A stretch of 64,000 nt of DNA, taken from contig NZ_JACNYL010000003.1 of the NCBI RefSeq assembly GCF_014692525.1, positions 558,001 through 622,000 on the forward strand. The letters run 5' to 3'. This document shows positions 45,425 through 54,384 of the stretch, one piece after another. Position numbers and translations under genes: made by a program. The DNA comes from Sphingobacterium chuzhouense (lineage in GTDB: Bacteria > Bacteroidota > Bacteroidia > Sphingobacteriales > Sphingobacteriaceae). Below the pieces are notes generated by a model that saw only the letters and a program-made list of their open reading frames with translations, was not told the DNA's origin and searched no databases. Numbering within the stretch: the stretch's first letter is position 1; each line of letters begins with the position of its first letter.

Positions 45425-46636
45425 TTATTCCGTGACTACAATCCTCCTTTCTTTGATATGAAATTTTACATTACTTATTTTTTCTAGTTTTAATAAGAGA
45501 CTTTTGAGGGATTTTGTCCTTTTGAAAGTTCCGGTAAACCTTTCCTTAGAGTAGTGTTCAAACTCAATATTTTCTATGTTATACCATCGTTTCACGACAG
45601 CTAATATCTCTTCTATGGAACGTGCATTAAAACTAAAATATCCATCCTTCCAGCTAATAAAGTCATCAACGTTCACGACCTGCTTTCTCCAGGTTGCGTC
45701 ATAGGCACTCCCTGCAGCTTGCTCGTTGGGCTTCAGTATCATCGTATGGTTGTGACCTAGTAGGCGTACTACTCCCTCAACCAATGTCGTGGTAGTTTTA
45801 CCTTCTTCTTGATAAGCGGCTACGTTAAAAGAAGTGCCCAACACTTCTATCACCGGTCCTTTCTCTGTCTCTACATAAAAAGGTTTTTCTGTATGGTGAG
45901 CAACATCAAAATACCCTTCTCCAATAAGTTTCACACGCCTTTCCGTAGCTGAAAAAATCGCAGGGTACTCTAGTGAAGAACCGCTATTCAGCCATACCTG
46001 CGTGCCATCCGCAAGCAGAATTTTACTGGAATGACCTTTGGGGGTAGAAAAGATTATCTTTTGATCTGAGAATGCCTCCAAATTAACCTGATGTTGTACG
46101 GCATAAACAATGTTACCGCCCTCGTCTTTTATCAGCTTGACACCCGCATGGGTTAAGACATTGTCGCCACCTTCTTCCAACAGTCGGGTATCACCATCAG
46201 GCAGCAATATAAACGGTAGGCTATCTTGGGTTAGATAAATATCATCGACATCTGTAGCTGCCAAACTGGTCTCATTTTGCATATTGGGCAGATTCATTGT
46301 CCACAACCAGACACCTATTGCGAGTCCAACCAACAAAACCGCAGCGATGGAAGTATATCTTTTAAATAATTGGAAAGGTCGGTTAGATATTGGTATTACT
46401 TTAGGATCGGATTGACCTTCTGATACATATGTTATGACCTTATCATAGATGACCTGTTTTCTATCTTCGTTCAGATCACGATCGTATGTTATGTCTTCCA
46501 GAATCTCTGCCAGCAATTTTTCCTGTAACTCTGGATCGGTTTCTCGGAGAAGTATCCAGAGTTCTTCCGATTCAGAAACTGAAATAGTATTGCTAATATG
46601 CCTTTCCAGCAAATATTTTAATCTCGTTGTATCCAT
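45425..46636 (-). CDS. FecR-family anti-sigma factor (PUL C)
   Basis: The 403-residue protein has a cytosolic N-terminus and one membrane helix (YTSIAAVLLVGLAIGVWLWTM, near 90-112). The FecR domain follows (KILLADGTQVWLNSGSSLEYPAIF, IGEGYFDVAHHTEKPFYVET, VIEVLGTSFNVAAY). The C-terminal DUF4974 part has GYFSFNARSIEEILAVVKRWYNIENIEF and ends in FHIKERRIVVTE. It inhibits the ECF sigma encoded 49 bp upstream and receives the signal from the STN domain of the SusC at 39917. Confidence 0.95.
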   Translation of the reverse strand: MDTTRLKYLLERHISNTISVSESEELWILLRETDPELQEKLLAEILEDITYDRDLNEDRKQVIYDKVITYVSEGQSDPKVIPISNRPFQLFKRYTSIAAVLLVGLAIGVWLWTMNLPNMQNETSLAATDVDDIYLTQDSLPFILLPDGDTRLLEEGGDNVLTHAGVKLIKDEGGNIVYAVQHQVNLEAFSDQKIIFSTPKGHSSKILLADGTQVWLNSGSSLEYPAIFSATERRVKLIGEGYFDVAHHTEKPFYVETEKGPVIEVLGTSFNVAAYQEEGKTTTTLVEGVVRLLGHNHTMILKPNEQAAGSAYDATWRKQVVNVDDFISWKDGYFSFNARSIEEILAVVKRWYNIENIEFEHYSKERFTGTFKRTKSLKSLLLKLEKISNVKFHIKERRIVVTE

Positions 46637-46685
46637 CTAGGTTCTACGGTATTTATATATAGAACCCAAACAAAGGGGGGTAGGA

Positions 46686-47270
46686 CTAGTTCCAGATCAA
46701 AAAAAGTAAAAAAAGAGGATATCCAAAACGCCTAAAGTATTTCTTAAAAGTTCTTAAGGCCTGAATAATATGGTTTTTCACGGTATTAGGAGCAATATTC
46801 ATTTGGTCCGCGATTTCTTTATAAGTAAGACCCTCGACCCTACTCAAAAGATAAGCCGTTCTTTGCTGCCCGGGCAACTTTTTAATCACTTCGTTTTCTA
46901 ATGCGAGAATTTCTTTTCTGATGGTATCTTCATCACTATCTTTTGAGAAATCAGCTTCCAGCGTAAAAACCTGTTCGGCGATTTTGAATCGTGACTCACG
47001 CAGTTTGTTCAATGACACACGCCTAGCTATTACGTAGATAAATGACCATATACTACCAGTTTCATCCAAACGGAGTCGCGCGTTCCATAGTTTAATAAAT
47101 ACCTCTTGTACGACATCTTCACTTTCAAAAGAGTCTTTCAGAACCGCATAAGCAATGCGATACACATCGTTAGCATAGCGGTCGAAAAGTTGCTGTAAGG
47201 CATCTTCCCGACCATCTATTAGTGCTATGATAATATGAGAGTGCGCTATGTTATCTTCAAAACAGGTCAT
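46686..47270 (-). CDS. ECF RNA polymerase sigma factor (PUL C)
   Basis: The ATG at 47270 (MTCFEDN) is preferred over 47291. Region 2: LFDRYANDVYRIAYAVLKDSFESEDVVQEVFIKLWNARLRLDE. Region 4: KKLPGQQRTAYLLSRVEGLTYKEIADQMNIAPNTVKNHIIQALRTFKKYFR. The C-terminus is a hydrophobic FGYPLFLLFLIWN tail, common among Bacteroidota PUL sigma factors. The promoter region carries the GGGTACGTACACG element (47309-47331), so the sigma itself may be under control of a second regulator. Confidence 0.95.
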   Translation of the reverse strand: MTCFEDNIAHSHIIIALIDGREDALQQLFDRYANDVYRIAYAVLKDSFESEDVVQEVFIKLWNARLRLDETGSIWSFIYVIARRVSLNKLRESRFKIAEQVFTLEADFSKDSDEDTIRKEILALENEVIKKLPGQQRTAYLLSRVEGLTYKEIADQMNIAPNTVKNHIIQALRTFKKYFRRFGYPLFLLFLIWN

Positions 47271-47276
47271 GTGTAA

Positions 47277-47331
47277 GAACGTACCCAACATATATTAGTT
47301 AAAGAATAGGGTACGTACACGAATATACAAA
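47277..47331 (-). promoter_or_regulatory. shared promoter element upstream of PUL C sigma, with an extra inverted half site
   Basis: 47309-47331 is identical over 23 bp to 36042-36064. On the minus strand TTTG is followed 19 bp later by TATTCTTT, near the TTTG/TAnnTTTG promoter spacing, and the GTGTACGTACCC block lies between the boxes. A second half site, AACGTACCC at 47278-47286, faces the first. This is what an operator overlapping a promoter would look like. Confidence 0.55.
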
Positions 47332-47515
47332 ACTTTTTCTTCCTCCAAAATTTTTTATGAAAAATCAAATTAGGGAAGTCTTATGACCTATTCTTCCTCA
47401 TTATACTATTTGCTTTTTTTTCATTTCCAATCGCCGTTCTTTCCAATCTTTTTGTTTTTATTACTTTACCGCCATAAAACTTTAATAAAGAACGTGATCG
47501 AAATAAAATCAATAT

Positions 47516-48295
47516 CTATTCCTTATCTAACAATTCTTTCATTGCTTTTGCCATCCGTTCGCCGTTCTCCCGCTGTGCTTTGCTGTTAAAATGTAGACTA
47601 TCACCAACATGACCCAATTTACTAGCTTCTGAATAAGCAGCATGTCCTATTAATGCTACGGCTTCTTGGATCGATTGATTAACCTGTTTATGCTCCGGTG
47701 AGTGAAGGAAGTCCCCTAACCCGCCAATAACAATCGGGAGATTGGGCAGCCCCAAGTCTTTCCGAAAAGATTGCATCAACTCAACTAACCGAGCTTTATA
47801 CAGCGGTGCGTCCTTCGCATTGGAATCCGATTCTCCCTGCTGCCATAATATCCCTTTCAGGGTTCCATCCTTCATGGCCACCCTTGCTTTTCGTAGTGCT
47901 TCTTCATAGAGTCCTCGCTGTCCGCCAGGTACCCAGTAGGATATTTTGGTTCCACCGACTGCAGCAGGGATCAAGCCGATATTAACATTGTTTTTATTTT
48001 CCGCCATTATTTTGCCGAATACGAATCCTGGCCCTACACCGCTATTGGCTTTATCATAATGGAGTGGTTCTTTTGCCGTACTCCATTCGTCTCGTGCATT
48101 TAAGACATACACCCGCGGGTGTCCTACTGTATCTATAGCCCCCACTTTACCTCTTCCGGCCATATTGGATTGGCCTGCCAATAAATATAATTCCATTGGA
48201 TTTTTTATCGTGGATTTTGTTACACCACTTCCAAAGAAAAACAATAATACAAATCCTATCGCCAGGGTAGCGTATTTTTTTAAAAATGTAATCAT
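47516..48295 (-). CDS. SGNH-type sialate O-acetylesterase-like protein (SASA family), paralogue of 904-1707
   Basis: The 259-residue exported enzyme has an N-terminal hydrophobic signal (LAIGFVLLFFFGSG). It carries all SGNH blocks: GQSNMAG at 41-47 (Ser43), GGTKISYW at 114-121, QGESD at 153-157, and GDSLHF at 231-236 with Asp232 and His235. It likely removes O-acetyl groups from a sugar substrate. It is the last gene of PUL B, 6 bp after the FAS1-DNRLRE lipoprotein. It is closely similar to the esterase of block H, which suggests the two loci act on the same acetylated glycan. Confidence 0.9.
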   Translation of the reverse strand: MITFLKKYATLAIGFVLLFFFGSGVTKSTIKNPMELYLLAGQSNMAGRGKVGAIDTVGHPRVYVLNARDEWSTAKEPLHYDKANSGVGPGFVFGKIMAENKNNVNIGLIPAAVGGTKISYWVPGGQRGLYEEALRKARVAMKDGTLKGILWQQGESDSNAKDAPLYKARLVELMQSFRKDLGLPNLPIVIGGLGDFLHSPEHKQVNQSIQEAVALIGHAAYSEASKLGHVGDSLHFNSKAQRENGERMAKAMKELLDKE

Positions 48296-48301
48296 CGTTT
48301 G

Positions 48302-49789
48302 TTATTGTATGGTAACGGGTAATCCAATAATATCGGTGTATACACCACCGATATAATCTTTCACTTTAAAGGTCATGACATCCGAAGAACTTCCACCATT
48401 ATGTACATACCGTATGGCTCCTTTTTTCAATTCCTCTTGAGTAAATTCGCTAAACTTCCGTATTGGAAGGCCATATCGTGTCACCGTGCCATTTGTCGGT
48501 ACATCCATCAATACGTAGATAATATTATTATCGGTATAGTTGTAAACAGCCGAACCGGATGCTTTCATGGACAGGTTCTGTGGTTCGATAACCTTAGCGC
48601 CTTGTTGTGACACTTGTAATCCCGACACGTAGTCCACTTCCAACTCACTGGGTATGGCGCCAAACAACTTAATCGATGCCGCATACGAACCGTCCCCTTG
48701 TTCTTTGGACCGCAGAGATACCGTTCCCGTGATACCATTTGGTGCGGCCAGTAACCGTAGACCCAAAGACACTTTATCCAGCCCGTTTTGGTAAGCGCGG
48801 TTAATAGAACCGGTAATATCTATCTCGTTCCATTGCCCTAAAACCAAACTCGAACTATTGATTTGTGCGCCAAAATCAGGCATTGAATTCCATGTTAGCG
48901 TCATCTCTTCCCAATTCGACCCCGTTTCAAAAACGCCCAGGACAGGATCTAACGTAGCAATACTTCTTTGTGCGTAGTAGATATTCAAGTTGGCTCTGGT
49001 CAGGTCATCCACAAACTCGATAGGATCTAAATCAAATAGTAAAAATCCGTACCGTGTCCAAGCGGCATTGGCAACCGTTAGGAGTGTTTCACTCCCGTAA
49101 TTGGTTTCCCGATGTGAGGCGGTAGCATTGATCACGTGGGTATCATTGTTGACCCATATCGTGTGTTGCTCTGCGTCCGAATAATCAACTCCATCTGGTG
49201 CGGCATCGGTAGGTTTCGTTTTTTCCTGATAAACGGGAAATCCATCGACAATATGTGCTATGCCATCGCTGAACACATAATCTTGACTAAGTACGGCTAT
49301 CTGGGACGTTGCCAGTTTCGGGTGGTTGTTTACGGACAACCGATATTTGTCTGTAGCTGTTACGCTCCGGGTCAAGTATAGACTATCACCTCTTGCAGTG
49401 ACTTCACCCACCGTCTCGTCCTCTTCTAAATCCAAAGATCTATACGTTCCGGGAATTACCAAATACGAAAGCATTTCTTTGACCACATTAGGGGACAACT
49501 CCTGGATATTTGCTACCCCGGCACTTAAGAGCATGCCCTCCATTGCCTCGTTATTGGGGACAATCCGGGTTTTTAACGGTCCATCCAAGAGGTTTTCCGC
49601 CCCCGCGTAACGTACCGCCTCCGCATATAATGTTATTTGTGGGTCTTTTCCTAGGCTTATATAGTCGAGGAGCGTGATATCTTCCCAGTAATCCGAGCGC
49701 GTATCCAGATCATAGTCTTGCATCAAGTTCTTACAGCCCGATAACAAGACTATGCATAGGCTAAACATAAATATTATTGAACGTTTCAT
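48302..49789 (-). CDS. surface lipoprotein with FAS1, DNRLRE and cadherin/NG2-like domains
   Basis: The 495-residue lipoprotein has lipobox VLLSGC. Residues about 30-120 look like a fasciclin (FAS1) domain: IVPNNEAMEGMLLSAGV and ELSPNVVKEMLSYLVIPGTYRSLDL. Residues about 210-390 resemble a DNRLRE domain (TASHRETNYGSETLLTVANAAWTRYGFLLFDLD). The C-terminus has YNYTDNNIIYVLMDVPTNGTV, then FTQEELKKGAIRYVHNGGSSSDVMTFKVKD, an NG2/CSPG-type repeat. All three are adhesion or binding modules. It follows SusD in PUL B and probably binds the polysaccharide at the surface. Confidence 0.72.
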   Translation of the reverse strand: MKRSIIFMFSLCIVLLSGCKNLMQDYDLDTRSDYWEDITLLDYISLGKDPQITLYAEAVRYAGAENLLDGPLKTRIVPNNEAMEGMLLSAGVANIQELSPNVVKEMLSYLVIPGTYRSLDLEEDETVGEVTARGDSLYLTRSVTATDKYRLSVNNHPKLATSQIAVLSQDYVFSDGIAHIVDGFPVYQEKTKPTDAAPDGVDYSDAEQHTIWVNNDTHVINATASHRETNYGSETLLTVANAAWTRYGFLLFDLDPIEFVDDLTRANLNIYYAQRSIATLDPVLGVFETGSNWEEMTLTWNSMPDFGAQINSSSLVLGQWNEIDITGSINRAYQNGLDKVSLGLRLLAAPNGITGTVSLRSKEQGDGSYAASIKLFGAIPSELEVDYVSGLQVSQQGAKVIEPQNLSMKASGSAVYNYTDNNIIYVLMDVPTNGTVTRYGLPIRKFSEFTQEELKKGAIRYVHNGGSSSDVMTFKVKDYIGGVYTDIIGLPVTIQ

Positions 49790-49808
49790 GGCTATTTCTC
49801 TTTAAATT

Positions 49809-51269
49809 TTACCTATAATATTCATTTTGCTCAATGAGCGAGCCTCTTCTGATTTCGTCGATATGAATTGGCCAAATCAAGGCTCTTGGATCCAATTCCA
49901 GTTCTCGGCGCTCGCGCAAGACGTCTATCGCTCGTCCTGTTCTGACCAGATCGAACCAACGATAGCCCTCATAGCAAAGTTCGAATTTACGCTCCTCCAG
50001 TATGAGGTCTATGAGATCATCTTGTGAATAGAGATTCCGATCCAGATAATCGGATGCCGGTATTTCAAACGTTTCTCCACCAGCTCTATGTCGGATCGTA
50101 TTGACCAATCCCATCGCTTCATTTCTACTATCATCTGTATCTTCCAACGCCATGATGGATTCCGCCTTCAACAAGTATAAATCAGATAAACGTAGCAAGA
50201 CGATATTTCGGGTATCCACGTCCGCACTAAAGCCAATAATATATTTGATCGCTTTATACGTGCCTGTTGAAGACCATTCATTACTGACAATTCCTCGCCA
50301 ATCATTGCTGTCAAAGGTATCTCCAAATTCAGATCTAACCCGGATAATCGGGTTTGTTCCCGAAAAGTAACTGGTTAGAAAACGCGTATTATCACCATCT
50401 GCCAGATTAAAGGCGAGCTCAAAGATTGATTCCTTGTGTCTACCTCCATTGAAAATAGCTGCATAATCGGAGGCCTGTACTTGTGCAGTAAAATCACCAG
50501 CTCCCGGATTCCAGGAGGGGTTATAAAGGCTCGCGAGCGAGTAGTTGGTGTTCGCGAGCACTTTATCAATAGAAATGATCGCTTGTTCATAGTTGTGCTC
50601 CCAAGCGTATACATGTGCTTCTATAGCGTGGACAGCAGCCCTAGTAAGAATCGTCCTCTCTGTGTTAGATGCGGGTATTAAACTTGCTCCTTCTGTCAAA
50701 TCTTGATGTATCTGCTCATACATTTCACTTAATGGCGCTCTTCCATAATCCTCCAGATCTTCATCGGAGAGAAAAGGCTTGATGATTAAAGGCGCCTCTC
50801 CCCAAATCCGTATGATATAAAAATAGGCAAAGGCACGTAATGTGTAGGCCTGTCCCATGAGATGGTCTGCATTAGCTTCTGTAATCGCACCCGTCTGCAC
50901 AAGCTCTGGCGCATACCGCAAAACTACATTAGCCTGTTTTATGACTTCGTAAAACGATTGCCAGGAAGCGTAGGACATATCGTAATCCAATGTATTATTG
51001 ATCGCTTTGTCAATATTAATCTGAAACGCATTGTTATAGAATGCCTCAGCCCGTAATTCGCCGTAGATTAAAAAACCAGTAGATAATGCAGACCGCAGGC
51101 GCTCATAACCTCCATATAGAATGCCATTGAGATGGCCTTCTTCAGTCGGAATATTTGACCCTGTCCAAGATGTTTCCGGTTCTAAATCCAAGATATTACA
51201 TGACGTGTTAAACAGGAGACAGGCCATGATTATATACATATACTTCTTCATTGTCTTTCTTTTTATCAT
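49809..51269 (-). CDS. SusD/RagB-family lipoprotein (PUL B)
   Basis: The 486-residue protein has lipobox LFNTSC after MKKYMYIIMAC; the ATG at 51251 is an alternative start. Landmarks are MGQAYTLRAFAYFYIIRIWGEAPLI, TRAAVHAIEAHVYAWEHNYEQAI, LLRLSDLYLLKAESIMALED, EERKFELCYEGYRWFDLVRTGRAI and ALIWPIHIDEIRRGSLIEQNEYYR. Its start codon overlaps the SusC stop by one base (TAATG), so the pair is translationally coupled. Confidence 0.95.
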   Translation of the reverse strand: MIKRKTMKKYMYIIMACLLFNTSCNILDLEPETSWTGSNIPTEEGHLNGILYGGYERLRSALSTGFLIYGELRAEAFYNNAFQINIDKAINNTLDYDMSYASWQSFYEVIKQANVVLRYAPELVQTGAITEANADHLMGQAYTLRAFAYFYIIRIWGEAPLIIKPFLSDEDLEDYGRAPLSEMYEQIHQDLTEGASLIPASNTERTILTRAAVHAIEAHVYAWEHNYEQAIISIDKVLANTNYSLASLYNPSWNPGAGDFTAQVQASDYAAIFNGGRHKESIFELAFNLADGDNTRFLTSYFSGTNPIIRVRSEFGDTFDSNDWRGIVSNEWSSTGTYKAIKYIIGFSADVDTRNIVLLRLSDLYLLKAESIMALEDTDDSRNEAMGLVNTIRHRAGGETFEIPASDYLDRNLYSQDDLIDLILEERKFELCYEGYRWFDLVRTGRAIDVLRERRELELDPRALIWPIHIDEIRRGSLIEQNEYYR

Positions 51270-54200
51270 TAAAAACGGGCTGTTATACCGAAGTTATAGG
51301 ATCGGCTCTGTGGCAATGCTCCGTTATCATCTCCCAAAACAAACGGATTTATTGATGTACTGACCTCCGGATCAAACCCGCTGTATGAAGTCCATGTCAA
51401 CAGATTTGTCCCTGAAACGTATACATTGATGGAGCTAAGGAGAAACCTCTTTAAATATTTGGAAGGGACATTATACCCCAGCACAATTTCTTGCAGTCGA
51501 ATATAAGATGCATCTTCCATGGTGAAGGAAGAAGGTCTAAAGTTACCCATGATATCTTGGTAACGCAACATCGGGAAGTCGGCAACATCTCCTTGCGCTC
51601 TCCAGCGTTGCAACGCATCCTGTCCTAGATTTCCAACGGTCAGCATTTGATTCCGTCTCCGTCTCAAGGTATTCATTACCTGGTTACCGTGTGACCAGTA
51701 CAGGGAAGCTTTTAACGAGATATCCTTATACGTCACGCCCGTATTAAAACCCGCAATAAATTTTGGATGCGGATTTCCGATGATGACGCGATCATTGTCA
51801 TCAATAATGCCATTCCCATCGATATCATCCCATATCATATCGCCACCCTTGAATGCTTCGCCGGTAACCGAGCCTCTTCTATATTGCCCCACTGTTCCAT
51901 CAGGTGCATGATAGACGTTGTCCTCATCGGAGGCATACACCCCGAGGGCACGATGTGCAAAGAACATACCCGCAGGTTCTCCGATTCGACCTAACGAGAA
52001 GTCTCCTATCAAAATATCCTCCCCTCCAGGCAAAGCGGTTACTTTGTTCCGGTTCAAGGAGAAGTTAACACCAGTCTCCCAGCGTACAGCCTTATCTAGA
52101 TTGACGGTTTCCAATAGTAACTCGAATCCTTTATTTTCCACACTTCCAAAATTTCTAGTAATGGAATTAAATCCGGTAAAATCATTGAGTGGAAAGCTAA
52201 ACAACAGATCTTCGCTCTGTTTTTTATATATATCTGCTGTGAAAGACACGCGCTTGTTAAAGAATGATAGGTCTAAACCTGCGTTATACTGTGTGGTGGT
52301 TTCCCAACCTAACAAACGGTTCATCATGGCGTCGTGAAGAATAGCTACATTGCCATCATATCGACTTGTAGCGGGGCTAAATCCACCTTGCCATGCGTAA
52401 TCTGGAGCAAATTGATTTCCGGTGACGCCCATACTACCTCTGATCATACCATTATCTAGTACTCCATTTGCAAAATTCATGAAATTTTCATCCGAAAAAC
52501 GCCAGCCCAGTGTTACGGCAGGAAAATTACCAAAGCGTCGGTTTGCACCAAACCGGGATGAACCATCTCGGCGGAATGTAAAGGAAGTCAAATACTTGCC
52601 CGCATAACTATAATTCATTCTTCCGAAAAACGATAATAAGCCACGTTCGGATCGATTCTGTTCAACTCTCGTCATTCGGGCGGCGCCTTGAATAGGTGTT
52701 ACATTGGGGTCAACAAAATCCTCCCCTTGGTGTATTATTTCGTTGGATGTCCATTTCTCTATCGACTGCCCCAGTACCACACTGATGCGATGTTTTTTCA
52801 ATAACCTACTGTAGTTCAGCGTATTTTCCTGGACAAGATGGCTCGATTCCGTCTGTTGATATCGTCCATCATCTCTTGGTGGAGTGGAGGAACTAAATGT
52901 TTTTGGCTGGTAATAAGATTGCTCGTTATTAGAAAACGTCGCATAAATACTCGTTTTAAACTTTAGTCCTTTTAGGATCTCCACCGTAACGTTTTGTGTT
53001 AATGAGGTATTATTTCGTTTAAATGTTGAGGGAACTTTCTCAGCGACAGCCAATGGGTTTCGTTGTTCTCGTTGTCCCAGCCAATCTACTGTTTCTCCCG
53101 TGAGCGGGTCGAAAGGTGCAAACACGGGGTTGGTAAAAAGTGCGGCGCGTAATGCACTAAAATAACTACCGCTGGACGACAATATCCGGGTGTAATCAAT
53201 ATCACTATAGGATAGCCGGGTTTCGGCAGAAATATTTTTAGAAAGTTTATAGGAGAAATTTCCGCGGGCGTTCATTTGTCCATAGTCAGTATGCACTACG
53301 GTGGGCTGGAGGTTTCGATATCCTAAAGATATACCGTAAGAAAATGATTCCGAACTCCCTTGAAGCCCGAGGTTACTCACATTCTGGTAAGCATTCCGAA
53401 ACAGAATATCTTGCCAATCCGTCGTATTGTTGTAATAGGGATGATGGGGATTGGTGACCCATGGCTGGTTCGCGACCTGACCGTTATTTTCTCTGGCTTC
53501 TACATAGGCTTCCCGAAATTGTCCGCCGTTCATAACATCCATTTTCCGCCCCATCTCAACGATACTAGAGGTATGGCTGAGAGTTATCCGCGGCTTCGCC
53601 ACCTCAAATCTGTTGCCTCCTTTGGTCGTAATAATAACCACCCCGTTGGCTGCTCTGGAACCATAGATTGCACCCGAAGCTGCATCTTTCAATATTTCAA
53701 TAGATTCAATATCGTTGGGGTCAATACTGGCCAGCGGACTAAACGTTGCATCACCAGTAATGGAAGACATGTTTTCGCCATCTATCGGAACACCATCGAT
53801 AATATACAATGGTTCGCTGCCGCCACTGATAGACGAGGCCCCTCGGATTTGTATGGTTGCTCCAGCTCCGGGCTCGCCTGAATTCGATGTAATCTGCATA
53901 CCCGGAACTTTCCCCTGTAGCCCTGATACAATCGTACCGCCGGGGTTGGTTCTCATATCGTCTCCAGACACCGACACAATGGAACCCGTCACATCTCTTT
54001 TAGCCTGCGTACCGTAACCCACGACCACGACTTCGTCTATATCTAAAGAAACCTTTTCCATAATAACATCTACGTTGCTCTTACCGTCTACCCCGACTTC
54101 CGTACTTTTCATGCCTATGAAAGTAAAAGACAGCACGGCATCGGCGGAAATGCCGGAAAGGGTATAAACACCTTTTTCATCCGTTAACGTATTGATCGAG

Positions 54201-54364
54201 CTGCCTTTTACGGACACGAGTACTCCTCGTACTCCTTCACCAGTTTGCGAATCGGTTACTGTCCCCGATATCTTGTGGTCCTGGGCATGTATGCTGAACG
54301 AAAATAATAGCAAAAAAAAGAGAAAAAAACTTGCCTTATTTTTAGTACGGTTATAAATCATCAT
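51269..54364 (-). CDS. SusC-family TonB-dependent transporter without STN domain (PUL B)
   Basis: The 1031-residue protein has a signal peptide (FFLFFLLLFSFSIHAQ) and a CarboxypepD-like domain (HKISGTVTDSQTGEGVRGVLVSV). DEVVVVGYGTQAKRDVTGSIV, a plug (GGSEPLYIIDGVPIDG; NDIESIEILKDAASGAIYGSRAANGVVIITTKGG) and a barrel ending YNFGITARF follow. Without an STN domain and with LacI-type operators in front of the operon, control is probably by a cytosolic repressor. It is the fourth gene of the operon, an unusual distal place for SusC. Confidence 0.95.
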   Translation of the reverse strand: MMIYNRTKNKASFFLFFLLLFSFSIHAQDHKISGTVTDSQTGEGVRGVLVSVKGSSINTLTDEKGVYTLSGISADAVLSFTFIGMKSTEVGVDGKSNVDVIMEKVSLDIDEVVVVGYGTQAKRDVTGSIVSVSGDDMRTNPGGTIVSGLQGKVPGMQITSNSGEPGAGATIQIRGASSISGGSEPLYIIDGVPIDGENMSSITGDATFSPLASIDPNDIESIEILKDAASGAIYGSRAANGVVIITTKGGNRFEVAKPRITLSHTSSIVEMGRKMDVMNGGQFREAYVEARENNGQVANQPWVTNPHHPYYNNTTDWQDILFRNAYQNVSNLGLQGSSESFSYGISLGYRNLQPTVVHTDYGQMNARGNFSYKLSKNISAETRLSYSDIDYTRILSSSGSYFSALRAALFTNPVFAPFDPLTGETVDWLGQREQRNPLAVAEKVPSTFKRNNTSLTQNVTVEILKGLKFKTSIYATFSNNEQSYYQPKTFSSSTPPRDDGRYQQTESSHLVQENTLNYSRLLKKHRISVVLGQSIEKWTSNEIIHQGEDFVDPNVTPIQGAARMTRVEQNRSERGLLSFFGRMNYSYAGKYLTSFTFRRDGSSRFGANRRFGNFPAVTLGWRFSDENFMNFANGVLDNGMIRGSMGVTGNQFAPDYAWQGGFSPATSRYDGNVAILHDAMMNRLLGWETTTQYNAGLDLSFFNKRVSFTADIYKKQSEDLLFSFPLNDFTGFNSITRNFGSVENKGFELLLETVNLDKAVRWETGVNFSLNRNKVTALPGGEDILIGDFSLGRIGEPAGMFFAHRALGVYASDEDNVYHAPDGTVGQYRRGSVTGEAFKGGDMIWDDIDGNGIIDDNDRVIIGNPHPKFIAGFNTGVTYKDISLKASLYWSHGNQVMNTLRRRRNQMLTVGNLGQDALQRWRAQGDVADFPMLRYQDIMGNFRPSSFTMEDASYIRLQEIVLGYNVPSKYLKRFLLSSINVYVSGTNLLTWTSYSGFDPEVSTSINPFVLGDDNGALPQSRSYNFGITARF

Positions 54365-54384
54365 ATTTCTTTTTATAGAAAAAC

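Noticed and set aside
53360-53881. 173-codon plus-strand frame inside the PUL B SusC gene (also 2100-2621, 12865-13224 and 51918-52337)
   Set aside because: These lie opposite strong coding frames with full domain evidence and show no protein-like motifs; they are complementary-strand shadows.
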